This document shows positions 16,870 to 23,953 of a stretch of 36,728 nucleotides of DNA, piece by piece. A program made the position numbers and the translations under genes. Source of the stretch: a virus; IMG/VR virus record IMGVR_UViG_3300036791_001063, positions 1-36,728 of that record. One strand, given 5' to 3'. Positions within the stretch are counted from its first letter, which is position 1. Each line of letters starts with the position of its first letter. The notes below the pieces were generated by a model, which was not told the origin of the DNA, did not search any database, and saw only the letters and a program-made list of their open reading frames with translations.

Positions 16870-17105
16870 GTCTTGCCGCCGCGGTGAGCGTGGAACCGCG
16901 TCCGGCGTCCTGACGGCACGATCTCCACCTCGACATGTTCGTGGACCGGGTCGAAGTCGCGGCCGCCACAACGAGCGCAGCGGCCAGCGGTACCCATGTC
17001 GTAGCGGTGCGTCGCCAGTGTGCCCTGAGCGATCGCGGCACGCTGGGCGGCGATCCGTCCCAGGTCGGACTCGAGGTAGCCAGTCTCGCCCTTACGCTTC
17101 GGCAT
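16848..17105 (-). CDS. Small Cys/His zinc-binding-like protein
   Basis: The product has 85 residues from ATG 17105 (MPKRKGETGYLESDLGRI). It has CARCGG near the middle, then HEHVEVEIVPSGRRTRFHAHRGGK; CxxC plus HxH pairs suggest one zinc site. The start overlaps the end of the cysteine-cluster gene above. The longer frame to 17159 lies inside that gene and was not used. Function unknown. Confidence 0.6.
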   Translation of the reverse strand: MPKRKGETGYLESDLGRIAAQRAAIAQGTLATHRYDMGTAGRCARCGGRDFDPVHEHVEVEIVPSGRRTRFHAHRGGKTHDDEFS

Positions 17106-17532
17106 AGATGAATGCAGCGAGCTGCTCGGTCGGAATGCGTGCTCCGCTGACCATGACATGGGTTATGCCGAGATCGCCGCAGAGCCTCGCAACGCGGGTC
17201 AGCACGTCGGCCACTTCCTCCCGCGACATGATTCGTTCAGGCTTGCAGCCGTAAGGGCAGGTGAGACCGGACGCGGTGCCGTACAGGCGGCAGATTATGG
17301 GTCGCACGGCGTGGATTGCGCAGCGCCGATCGGCAGTCAGGGCGCTGCACACAAGCTCGTGGCCGGTCGCCTCAAGCGTTCGACCAAGCGCGTCGCTGCC
17401 GCGCCGGCGCTCACGATCGGTCATCGGGATTGGGCCGCAGCACTCGTAGCACGCACCGGTGCACGGGGTTGCCGGAATCGTTGCGTAGATCGCGTCAAGT
17501 TCGGCATAGAGGCGACGCGGGTTACGTGCCAT
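17092..17532 (-). CDS. YkgJ-type cysteine-cluster protein
   Basis: The product has 146 residues from ATG 17532 (MARNPRRLYAELDAIYATIP). Cysteines C24, C28, C31 and C32 (CTGACYECCGP) are followed by CSALTADRRCAIHAVRPIICR and CPYGC. This order of conserved Cys with a short CxxxCxxCC start and a CAIH-RP-ICR-YG core is typical of the YkgJ (Fe-S or zinc cluster) family. The role in phages is unknown; metal-cluster binding and modification of a host protein are possibilities. It overlaps both neighbours, consistent with an operon. Confidence 0.75.
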   Translation of the reverse strand: MARNPRRLYAELDAIYATIPATPCTGACYECCGPIPMTDRERRRGSDALGRTLEATGHELVCSALTADRRCAIHAVRPIICRLYGTASGLTCPYGCKPERIMSREEVADVLTRVARLCGDLGITHVMVSGARIPTEQLAAFIYAEA

Positions 17533-17857
17533 GCGGATAGGTTCTGTCGAGGTATGCGAGACCAGGATCGCCGAGCCGTTCGGCGAGCTCGAGCGTGCGC
17601 GCCGGTAGCTGCTCACGCTTGATGCGAGCGAACGCGCTCTCGTGACGGGCGTGACAGCCGATATGGATCGTCACGATGTTCGCCGAGTCGTTGCGAAGCT
17701 CCGGCCATCGGCTCTTAGGGAGGACGTGATGGAAGGCCCAGAGTTCGCCGATGGACACGCGCTCTCCGCAGACGATGCAGCAGCCTTCGTCGAGCAGGTA
17801 GACGTCGCGGAGCACCCACTCAGGCACGCGCTTCGAGCGACGATCGCTGCGCCTCAT
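17522..17857 (-). CDS. HNH endonuclease-like protein
   Basis: The product has 111 residues from ATG 17857. It has C27-IVC30, H43-H44 (AFHHVLPKSRWPELRNDSAN), N60 and IGCH, the usual HNH order of zinc Cys pair, catalytic HH, Asn and a final CH. An SKRVPEWVLRDVYLLDEG start supports a free-standing HNH protein rather than an intron nuclease. In phages such proteins nick DNA during packaging or home into intergenic sites; here it lies inside a metabolism operon, far from the terminase. It overlaps both neighbours. Confidence 0.8.
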   Translation of the reverse strand: MRRSDRRSKRVPEWVLRDVYLLDEGCCIVCGERVSIGELWAFHHVLPKSRWPELRNDSANIVTIHIGCHARHESAFARIKREQLPARTLELAERLGDPGLAYLDRTYPHGT

Positions 17858-18333
17858 GCGAGCTGGCGTGCGAGCCGTTCGACCTCGGCGCGCACGTACG
17901 CCACATCGCGGTAGGTGTCGACGATCCCGTAATCGCCCAGCATCGCCCGCATGCCCGGCATCAAATCCATCGAATGGCCGCAGTCGAACCCGAACCACCA
18001 GATCTCGGGCGAGCGCCCCGGATACGGCGTGTGACAGACCAGCCGAATGTCGTCAACATCCTCGGCTTCCTGACAGCGGTCGGAGTACGTCAGGCCACCA
18101 TGAGCGCTGATGTCCTCGCCCGCATCCTCGAGCGCTCTGTAAGTGATGTCGTAGAAGCGGTGTCCCGGCGCCACGCCGACGTAGCCGCACCAGCACCCCC
18201 ACCGGTTGCGGACCATCAGGCAGTCGAGGTCGGTCGCCTCATCGATCCACTGGATCTTCGAGGGCTCGTCCTGCCACGGGCCGGGCCCCCAATCGGACAT
18301 GTCGTGGCCGCCCCGCCATTCGATCTTGTTCAT
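17854..18333 (-). CDS. Conserved phage-type unknown protein
   Basis: The product has 159 residues. I chose ATG 18333 (MNKIEWRGGHDMSDWGPGPW) because GAGGG stands six bases upstream; ATG 18339 would sit right on that box. The protein is rich in Trp, Asp and Gly, with two WG-W/CGY stretches (RWGCWCGYVGVAPGHRFYD) and a short helical end. It looks like an enzyme-like small protein of the phage type 'WRGGHD', but no function is known to me. ATGA-type overlap with the HNH gene. Confidence 0.7.
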   Translation of the reverse strand: MNKIEWRGGHDMSDWGPGPWQDEPSKIQWIDEATDLDCLMVRNRWGCWCGYVGVAPGHRFYDITYRALEDAGEDISAHGGLTYSDRCQEAEDVDDIRLVCHTPYPGRSPEIWWFGFDCGHSMDLMPGMRAMLGDYGIVDTYRDVAYVRAEVERLARQLA

Positions 18334-18641
18334 CTCCATCCCTCGCCGTTCAGACTCGCGATCAGCAACTGCAATCCCAGCCCGCCGAGCCGTCGCACCG
18401 TACAGCCGTAGGGGATTCCGCACGACGCCAAGAGCTTCGCGGTGCGTCGGTCGCCATAGCCCGGCAGCGCGTTCACGAGCTTGTCGAGGCGCATGCCGAG
18501 CACCCAGTCCGGTGGTTTGTCGAGCACGGTCACGACCGAAACCTCGCCAGCGGCGATCTGACGGCGCACCGCGGCGCGCGCGCTGCGCACCTGGTTTGCG
18601 AGCAGCAGCGCCCGGCGGCTGTCCTCGGCGCTGATCATCAT
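18330..18641 (-). CDS. Actinobacterial-type integration host factor (mIHF)-like protein
   Basis: The product has about 103 residues from ATG 18641, which overlaps the upstream stop as TGATG; ATG 18656 would add five residues. The pattern SRRALLLANQVRSARAAVRR, then a beta turn, LVNALPGYGDRRTAKLLASCGI and VRRLGGLGLQLL matches the mIHF order of N-terminal helices, an H2TH core (LPGxGxxRAxxxLxxxGI) and a C-terminal RRLxGLG motif. It should bind and bend DNA without strong sequence need, and could serve recombination, replication or transcription control of the phage. It is the best host marker in the window. Confidence 0.75.
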   Translation of the reverse strand: MMISAEDSRRALLLANQVRSARAAVRRQIAAGEVSVVTVLDKPPDWVLGMRLDKLVNALPGYGDRRTAKLLASCGIPYGCTVRRLGGLGLQLLIASLNGEGWR

Positions 18642-18919
18642 CAGAGCGTTTCCCATTTGATGTCGGCAGCATAGGACACACGGCCGATACCCCAGCGCAG
18701 CCATTCACCATATGACATTGCAGTTTCACTGGTCTCGCCCCAGATTCGTGCCTCGGCGAACACCAGGGCCGCGATGAAGCGCTCGGCAGCAGCATGCGTC
18801 ATGGTCACGGTCACCAATTCGTCCTCGGTCATGACTGCCTCGACGCGCGATCTTCCACCAGCAGCGAGTTCAATTGTGACTGGCGCCCGGCGGCTCTCGT
18901 CAGCGGTCCGGGTCGCCAT
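18641..18919 (-). CDS. Unknown protein
   Basis: The product has 92 residues from ATG 18919, with GGAG seven bases upstream. An acidic middle (MTEDELVTVTMTHAAAERF) and one helix are visible; no domain is recognised. Its start lies 19 bases inside the end of the methyltransferase frame, and its stop overlaps the mIHF-like start. Confidence 0.6.
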   Translation of the reverse strand: MATRTADESRRAPVTIELAAGGRSRVEAVMTEDELVTVTMTHAAAERFIAALVFAEARIWGETSETAMSYGEWLRWGIGRVSYAADIKWETL

Positions 18920-20008
18920 CGGGCTGCTCCCAGGTCATGATGCGTCGTCCGATCCACTCGGCAATTTGGGGCACCAAGGCATTACCTAACGCCCTAAGTC
19001 GGTCCACCCGAGCGGGAACCCCATCAGCCACTCGACCCACGTCGGGTTCAGCGAGCCACTGTTCTCTGTCGCGCGGATCCGGTCGGAGAGATCGGAGCGG
19101 CGATTCTGCGACGTGCCGTCGTATCTCGCCTGGCCGCCCCGGTTGTTGCCATCCCACGCTTTCGGTGTCGGCCACTTGATCGCCGCGTTCAGTGGCAGGC
19201 TGTTGCGCTTGAGCTGGGCCGAGCCACCATTGTTGTGAGCGTCCTGCGTCGTTGGTGTCGGCCAGCGTGGCGTCGTCGAGTTGCCCGTCTTCACGTAGTC
19301 CGCGACCTGGACATGCAGGAGATCCTTGTTCGGGTCGCGACTCATCTCGTAGTCCGTCGCCGCCGCGTGCTTGCCGTCTTGGCTGCGAGGGGTAGGCCAG
19401 GTGTCGTGGCGTGCCATCGTCGACAGCGACGCCCGTACTGGTCCGACTCGCCCCATTCCACCGCCCTGGTTCGTTCCGTACTCCACTGCCGCCGGGGTAG
19501 GCAACAATCCAGACGCGGTCCCTCTGGTGAGGGGCGCCGAAGGCTGATGCTGGTAGACAGTCCCATTCCGCATCGAGCCCGAGCGCGGCAAGGTCTTCAA
19601 GGACTCGTGCTCCTCCCCGAGCAAGGAGAGCTGGGACGTTCTCAATGATCGTGTAGCGGGGTCGAAGCTCGCGAATGAGCCTTGCGAACTCGTGCCATAG
19701 ACCCGACCGGGTGCCGTCGAGCCCGGCGCCCTTGCCGGCGTAGGAGAGGTCTTGGCATGGTCACGGGAAGCCCCCGCAGAGAACGTCGACTCGCTCAGGG
19801 CTTCCATCGGCACCACCTCCCCCCAATTCCCTGATGTCCGAGAAACACGGGACGCGGGGCCAGTGGCGGCCGAGGACTCGGCGGCAGTAGGGGTCCGACT
19901 CGCATTGCCACATAACGCGCATGCCGGCGCGTTCGAGGCCGAGGTCGAATCCTCCGGTTGAATGCCCGCGAACAGCGAACCCACGGTCAGCTTCTCAGGC
20001 ATCGGCAT
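18900..20008 (-). pseudogene. Disrupted DNA (cytosine-5) methyltransferase
   Basis: The start at 20008 (MPMPEKLTVGSLFAGI) carries motif I. Motifs then continue in a different frame: GFDLGLERAGM, VLCGGFP, PCQDLSYAGKGAG (motif IV), ENVPALLARG, FGAPHQRDRVWIVAYP, and at the end RVDRLRALGNALVPQIAEW (motifs IX-X) to the stop at 18900. Two lesions break it. The shift at 19951-19952 can be mended by one G. The TGA at 19761-19763 stands just before the catalytic Pro-Cys and is not mended by one base. If intact it would be about 368 residues, methylating cytosine to protect phage DNA from host restriction. Ribosomes must cope with both lesions, so it is probably dead or an assembly problem. Confidence 0.75.
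18986..20008 (-). CDS. Uninterrupted second frame across the methyltransferase locus
   Basis: From ATG 20008 one frame stays open for 340 residues to the stop at 18986. It begins with methyltransferase motif I, then leaves the enzyme frame at 19951. It reads TSPTPARAPGS, SLRTSQLSLLGE, TLPRSGSMRNG, three or more PTP motifs (DTWPTPRSQDG, RWPTPTTQDAHNNGG, KWPTPKAWDG) and LNPTWVEWLMGFPLGWTDL. That last motif is one I know from phage methyltransferase-linked proteins. This may be a real overprinted product or just the alternative reading of a conserved enzyme; most of it lies over the enzyme frame. Treat as uncertain. Confidence 0.35.
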   Translation of the reverse strand: MPMPEKLTVGSLFAGIQPEDSTSASNAPACALCGNASRTPTAAESSAATGPASRVSRTSGNWGEVVPMEALSESTFSAGASRDHAKTSPTPARAPGSTAPGRVYGTSSQGSFASFDPATRSLRTSQLSLLGEEHESLKTLPRSGSMRNGTVYQHQPSAPLTRGTASGLLPTPAAVEYGTNQGGGMGRVGPVRASLSTMARHDTWPTPRSQDGKHAAATDYEMSRDPNKDLLHVQVADYVKTGNSTTPRWPTPTTQDAHNNGGSAQLKRNSLPLNAAIKWPTPKAWDGNNRGGQARYDGTSQNRRSDLSDRIRATENSGSLNPTWVEWLMGFPLGWTDLGR

Positions 20009-20415
20009 CACCCCCTGGCGCTCGCGGCGCGATCTTCGCTGAGCAGCGAGTTCAACTGCGACTGGCGTCCCGACAGCTCCTTCTCGACCTTGCGCGACCA
20101 CTTCTCGAGCGCCTCGACCCTGCGCTCCAGCCGCCGCATCGCATGATGGCGCTCCCTGACATCCGGTGACCGATGGATCAGCGCGCGCCTGATGTCCTCG
20201 CCGGGGAGTCGCTTGCCATCCAAATCCTCGAACAGCTGGACGAGCGCCTCGTCGCGAATGTCGCCGTAGGAGAGCTCGGCGTCGGCGAGTTCCGAGATCC
20301 TGATCCCGAGCTCGCGCGCGCCGGCGTCGAGGCCACGGCACAGCCGATCGATCTCGAGTTGGAGTTCGGCTGGGCTGTTGATGACGGCGAGGCCGTCGGA
20401 GTCAGGCAAGCTCAT
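20008..20415 (-). CDS. Coiled-coil protein, unknown
   Basis: The product has 135 residues from ATG 20415 (MSLPDSDGLAVINSPAELQL). The N-terminal 90 residues look globular and acidic, and the C-terminal part (about 92-130, RRLERRVEALEKWSRKVEKE) is a heptad coiled coil. The stop overlaps the methyltransferase ATG (TGATG), so the two may be expressed together. Confidence 0.65.
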   Translation of the reverse strand: MSLPDSDGLAVINSPAELQLEIDRLCRGLDAGARELGIRISELADAELSYGDIRDEALVQLFEDLDGKRLPGEDIRRALIHRSPDVRERHHAMRRLERRVEALEKWSRKVEKELSGRQSQLNSLLSEDRAASARG

Positions 20416-20828
20416 CGCAGCGACCTCTGCAACGGACCGACCGGCTGGCCGCCGATCTGAACCTCGTCGGACCCGTGGATCTGACGCCACTCGCCCAGCA
20501 CCGGCGGCACGCCTGCGAGGCGCGCGATCGGCGCGACCCAGAACTCGACGCGCTCACCGTCGACGATGACGAGCGTCATACACGTCTGCGGGCCGCCGAA
20601 AAACAGCGCCTCGCACAGCACCGCCAGCTTCGACGCGTGCATGTCATGCGTGACCGCCTGGAGCGCGCCGACCCAGTCCTCGTCATCCATGTCGAGATGC
20701 AGCATGTTCATGCCGATGCGCGTGTCGAGGAATGCGACCGGCGACCAGCAGTCATCCGGGTTGGTGAACTGGCGGTTGATCTCGTGCGCCGCGGTGCAGG
20801 CCAGTTCCTGTAGCTCGCGGTAGCTCAT
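20412..20828 (-). CDS. Unknown protein of the recombination operon
   Basis: The product has 138 residues. I chose ATG 20828, which overlaps the HNH stop as TGATG, rather than 20831. It has a helical start (MSYRELQELACTAAHEIN), an acidic middle (LHLDMDDEDWVGALQAVTHD) and a beta-rich end. No domain recognised. Confidence 0.6.
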   Translation of the reverse strand: MSYRELQELACTAAHEINRQFTNPDDCWSPVAFLDTRIGMNMLHLDMDDEDWVGALQAVTHDMHASKLAVLCEALFFGGPQTCMTLVIVDGERVEFWVAPIARLAGVPPVLGEWRQIHGSDEVQIGGQPVGPLQRSLR

Positions 20829-21361
20829 CATCGCGCCGCTCCATGCCAGCGAGAATGCATCGTCGCCTTGCTCGCACACGATCGGGTGCAGTAGCGACGC
20901 TTGGCCCCGTTCTCATGCAGCGTGAGCGATCTCTCGCGGCCGCACCATTCACAGACGATCGTGACCAGCGTGGCCGACTGACGCGGGGCATGTCCATGTA
21001 TCCGTCGAGCGCGATCGCGGAAGTAGCATCGCGAGCACAGTCCTCGCCCAGTGTGTTTGCGGGCCGTGGTGCCGCACTCCGCGCAGGATGGATGATCCAG
21101 CGACCACTCGTACTTCCAGGTCGCCCGCATCAGAGCGTCGTGCTCGGGCTGGTGCAGCCTCGCATGCTCGACGGTCGTGACGAGTCGTAGATTCTCAAGG
21201 CGGTCGTCGGCCCTGTCGCCATTGAGGTGATGGACGTGCTCATCGCTGGTGAGGCGACGACCGAGATGCTCCTCCATGACGAGGCGATAGCGGTAGATGT
21301 TGCCGCGACCGGGAACCCACACCGTCCATCGCCCGAGAGCGGGATTGAACGACGCACTCAT
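20828..21361 (-). CDS. HNH/His-Me finger endonuclease with two zinc ribbons
   Basis: The product has 177 residues from ATG 21361. It has the HNH core YRLVMEEHLGRRLTSDEHVHHLNGD (H44, H45, N47, D49), then ENLRLVTTVEHARLH (N58, H66). Two zinc ribbons follow: CAECGTT...CSRC and CEWCGRE...CTRSC. The order matches the phage group of HNH nucleases with C-terminal zinc DNA-binding units, which often home into phage genes. It sits between recombination genes with ATGA overlaps on both sides, so if it is mobile it has been absorbed into the operon. Confidence 0.85.
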   Translation of the reverse strand: MSASFNPALGRWTVWVPGRGNIYRYRLVMEEHLGRRLTSDEHVHHLNGDRADDRLENLRLVTTVEHARLHQPEHDALMRATWKYEWSLDHPSCAECGTTARKHTGRGLCSRCYFRDRARRIHGHAPRQSATLVTIVCEWCGRERSLTLHENGAKRRYCTRSCASKATMHSRWHGAAR

Positions 21362-22158
21362 GCGCGCCGGGCCGTCAGCGCGCTGCTCAAGCGTGCCATT
21401 CGCCGATGGGTGTCGAGGATCGAGATGAAGTCCTCCGGAGATGCCTCGCAGGCGACCTGCTCATAAGAGCCGTCTTCTCCGACCGCCACCAGGATCACGC
21501 CTTGGGGTTCCATGCCGCACTCAAGCATTGCCGCCTCGTATCCTGCCGCCTGGGCGTGGTGTTCGGCGTAAATGCGGCCGTTAGGGTTGGTCTTCAGGTC
21601 GCATAACGTCGGGATCGCAAGCTCGCCGATCTCGGCGAACAGGTCGAAGCGACCCGCGAACCCGTACAGCCGCGACGCGACCACGGTCTCGACCGCGAGC
21701 GGCACCGGAGCGGCCTCCAGCAGCCAGCGACATAGGCCCTGGACGTAGCCTCTCCACGGAAGCGGAAAGTCGCCCACGTCCGGCACGATGCCCTCGGACG
21801 CCCAGGTCGACAGCACCTTGTGGACGAGCGTGCCGCGCTCCGCGCCCTCGTCGCGCTTGGAGTCGACGTCGAGCTTGAACAGCTCGAGCCGCTCGACGAT
21901 CTCGTACGGGTCGGTGATGCCGTCGAGCTCGCCCTGGCGCTCGAGGATCACGGCGCCGTGTGCGCCGGTGCGCTGCGCCCACGGCACGAGCTGCTTGCCG
22001 AGCACCTTCAGCGCGTTGGTGATCGAGACCGCGTCGCGGCGTTCCACGCCTTCGTGCAGCCAGTACCGATGACTCGCATCGCGGTACTCGACCGAGAAGC
22101 CGTCGTAGTACGTGAACTCCGAGCCGTCGCGCTCCTCGTAGGCGACGTCAGCCTTCAT
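21358..22158 (-). CDS. PD-(D/E)XK nuclease (Cas4/RecB-like)
   Basis: The product has 266 residues from ATG 22158. Motifs: ERGTLVHKVLSTWA (H113), GFAGRFDLF (D172), TLCDLKTN (D187 and K189) and HHAQAAGYEAA (Q203, Y207). This is the exact order of PD-(D/E)XK exonucleases of the Cas4/RecB group. Placed directly after an ERF protein, it probably chews DNA ends to supply single strands for annealing, as in phage exonuclease-annealase pairs. Confidence 0.85.
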   Translation of the reverse strand: MKADVAYEERDGSEFTYYDGFSVEYRDASHRYWLHEGVERRDAVSITNALKVLGKQLVPWAQRTGAHGAVILERQGELDGITDPYEIVERLELFKLDVDSKRDEGAERGTLVHKVLSTWASEGIVPDVGDFPLPWRGYVQGLCRWLLEAAPVPLAVETVVASRLYGFAGRFDLFAEIGELAIPTLCDLKTNPNGRIYAEHHAQAAGYEAAMLECGMEPQGVILVAVGEDGSYEQVACEASPEDFISILDTHRRMARLSSALTARRA

Positions 22159-22795
22159 AGCCTCCGCTCGGCTCGTCGAGGTCCTGGGCGCGCTCGTCGA
22201 TCGCGTGCCGGATCCTGAGCGCATCCGTACTTGTCCACCGCGACGGATCGGATGACACGCCCACCGACGCCAGCAGCAACTCGAAGTCCTTCGGCTCGGC
22301 CTCGAGCACCGCGCTCATCACCTTGTTGCGCTCCGCCTCCGACAACGGGCGTCCGATCGCGGGCGCGCGCCGCGCCCCCGGCCGCACCGACGCCTTCGCA
22401 CCATCGTCGTCGGTGTCGCGCGCGACTAGATTCAGCAAGCACATCAGCGTGTAGCGCCGCATGTAGCTGTAGCCCGAGCCGGCCTCCTGCGGGTTCGGAT
22501 CGTCCCCAACGCAGAGATCCACGAGCCCGGTCAGCGCCTCGCCGGTCTTCACATGCGTCAGCGTGTACTTCAGGCCCGGCCGGTAGCCGCGCTCCGGAAT
22601 CATCGCCGGCTCGGTCAGCCACAACAGCCCGTAGTGCGTCAGCCGGGGCAGCAACTGCTCGTTGATGCCGCCGAGACCCGCGTACTTGTAGGTGCGCGAG
22701 CCGATCTGGCCGTCGGTGTCCTTCTGGATCGTCAGCGCCTCGCCCTGCAACGCCAGCAGTGCCGTCCACAGGGTGTCTCTGCTCTCCTCGCTCAT
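22148..22795 (-). CDS. erf: ERF family single-strand annealing protein
   Basis: The product has 215 residues from ATG 22795, with GGAAGG upstream. Core: ALLALQGEALTIQKDTDGQI, KYAGLGGINEQLLPRL and GSGYSYMRRYTLMCLLNL, the latter being the ERF hallmark (G--Y-RRY-L---L). The C-terminal 70 residues are Pro/Arg- and acid-rich. It anneals complementary single strands; with the nuclease and RusA it completes a recombination set. First gene of the minus-strand operon, 11 bases inside the next gene's start region. Confidence 0.85.
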   Translation of the reverse strand: MSEESRDTLWTALLALQGEALTIQKDTDGQIGSRTYKYAGLGGINEQLLPRLTHYGLLWLTEPAMIPERGYRPGLKYTLTHVKTGEALTGLVDLCVGDDPNPQEAGSGYSYMRRYTLMCLLNLVARDTDDDGAKASVRPGARRAPAIGRPLSEAERNKVMSAVLEAEPKDFELLLASVGVSSDPSRWTSTDALRIRHAIDERAQDLDEPSGGYEG

Positions 22796-22820
22796 CGTGC
22801 CCTTCCTTCCCTAAGGGTCG

Positions 22821-22841
22821 AGTCCTATGTCCTACATCCTA
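22821..22841 (-). promoter_or_regulatory. Three heptad repeats upstream of the erf operon
   Basis: Read on the minus strand the segment is TAGGATG-TAGGACA-TAGGACT, three 7-base copies in a row. TAGGAT and TAGGAC resemble actinobacterial -10 boxes, and the array ends 25 bases upstream of the erf start. It is either overlapping promoter boxes or an iterated operator. The rest of the 191-base gap between 22795 and 22987 holds the inverted repeat at 22886-22940. Confidence 0.5.
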
Positions 22842-22885
22842 CCGGCAGTTACGGACGGAACTCAAGGAATGAGCCGCAAAATGCG

Positions 22886-22940
22886 GGGGCCCCTGCAGTG
22901 CGATCGGACATGGGAAGGTACAACCGGGTGCAGGAGCCCC
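22886..22940. other. Inverted repeat in the divergent control region
   Basis: GGGGCCCCTGCA (22886-22897) pairs with TGCAGGAGCCCC (22929-22940) with one C-A mismatch and a 31-base loop. It lies between the divergent erf operon and the plus-strand gene at 22987, 46 bases before that start. A regulatory hairpin in the plus-strand leader is the likeliest reading. Confidence 0.45.
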
Positions 22941-22986
22941 GGCCATCCAGCATACGGACTCGAGAGGGGATACGCTGCGCACCGGC

Positions 22987-23241
22987 ATGGGAAATCGCCC
23001 CCTCGGTCAGCGGGCGGCCACGTTCAGACAGCGCATCATCGACGCGATCTACGACGAGCGTGAGCCCGAACGCTATTGGCACATCGACCGCGATCGAGTC
23101 GTCGGTGTCTGCCCAGCGTGCGACTACCCGATCCACGTCTGGTTTCACGGCACCGCGCCCAGGGCGAACATCTGGTGCGAGACCGGCTGCTCGCAGCGGC
23201 TGATCATCGCCGCGATCCGCTCACAGTCTGGGTGGCGATGA
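22987..23241 (+). CDS. Small zinc-finger-like protein
   Basis: The product has 84 residues (ATG 22987). A helical start (RAATFRQRIIDAIYDE) is followed by CPACDYPIHVWFHG and WCETGC, a CxxC plus C-x(3)-C layout consistent with one zinc ribbon like those in primase-type proteins. Its stop overlaps the next ATG (ATGA). First gene of the plus-strand accessory block; function unknown. Confidence 0.65.
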   Translation: MGNRPLGQRAATFRQRIIDAIYDEREPERYWHIDRDRVVGVCPACDYPIHVWFHGTAPRANIWCETGCSQRLIIAAIRSQSGWR

Positions 23242-23771
23242 CCGTCCGCCTGGTCAGCAGGGAAGGCGAGCTGATCGAGGATGCCGAGGCCAGGATCCAG
23301 TACCTCGAGGACCAGATCGCCGGGATGCAGCGCGAGCTGAACGCGTGGCGGCTGCGATACCGCGAGCTGGAACGCGCCAACGACGAGCGTGACCGCCGGG
23401 ATGCGCTGTGGCCGATCGTAATGGCGCTGTTCGACGAGTGGCGCGAAGCGACCCGGCACGAGCGCTCGCAGTGGTCACCGAGCCGCTTCCGGATGGCGAA
23501 ACCGTACCTGCGCACTTACGGAAGGGAGATCGTGCGCTGCGGCATCCACGGGATCGCGCTCGACCCGTTCAAGACGAAGCGCGCGAACGGCACGGTCGAG
23601 CGCCACGACGGCTGGGCGCTGCTGTTCCGCGACACCGACCACTTCGAGCGCTACGTCAACCGCGCTCCGCTCGCGATGCTGGCGGCGCTGCCGAAGCTGA
23701 AGAAACCCGTAAGAGTCGAGGCGGCGCTGCCGCAGATCGGGCTGTTCGAGATCCAAACGGAGGCCACATGA
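23238..23771 (+). CDS. Unknown protein with N-terminal coiled coil
   Basis: The product has 177 residues from ATG 23238. Residues about 12-60 are a strong coiled coil (EDAEARIQYLEDQIAGMQRE). A globular domain follows, with Trp/Tyr/Arg-rich helices and a basic loop (FKTKRANGTVERH). It ends EIQTEAT and overlaps the VUT-like gene by 4 bases. No family recognised; a DNA-associated role is possible. Confidence 0.65.
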   Translation: MTVRLVSREGELIEDAEARIQYLEDQIAGMQRELNAWRLRYRELERANDERDRRDALWPIVMALFDEWREATRHERSQWSPSRFRMAKPYLRTYGREIVRCGIHGIALDPFKTKRANGTVERHDGWALLFRDTDHFERYVNRAPLAMLAALPKLKKPVRVEAALPQIGLFEIQTEAT

Positions 23772-23953
23772 CCCGCAGACTGCAGATCGCCCTACTCGTC
23801 GCCACGTTCCTCGCCGCGATCGTCGCGGCCAACCTGATCACGACGCACTACGGCGTCAGCGCCGTCTACTACGTAGCGGTCGGCCTGATCGGCCTCGATC
23901 TGGTCAGTCGAGACCGCTTGAGCGACTGGTGGGGCACGACGCGGTGGGCCTAG
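23768..23953 (+). CDS. Truncated VUT/YhhQ-like membrane protein
   Basis: The product has 61 residues from ATG 23768. Two hydrophobic helices are visible (about 8-27, LLVATFLAAIVAANLITTHY; about 33-46). The pattern AAIVAANL and GLIGLDLVSRDRLSD follows the N-terminus of VUT (YhhQ) proteins, which import queuosine precursors. Family members are usually some 150 residues or more, so this chain ends early, at TAG 23951. The frame continues after the TAG into the TGT-like sequence, so it appears to be a deletion junction. If made, it is probably not a working transporter. Confidence 0.6.
   Translation: MTRRLQIALLVATFLAAIVAANLITTHYGVSAVYYVAVGLIGLDLVSRDRLSDWWGTTRWA

Noticed and set aside
17974-18634. 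Plus-strand frames over the mIHF-like and WRGGHD genes
   Set aside because: Shadows of well-formed minus-strand genes with overlaps and ribosome sites.
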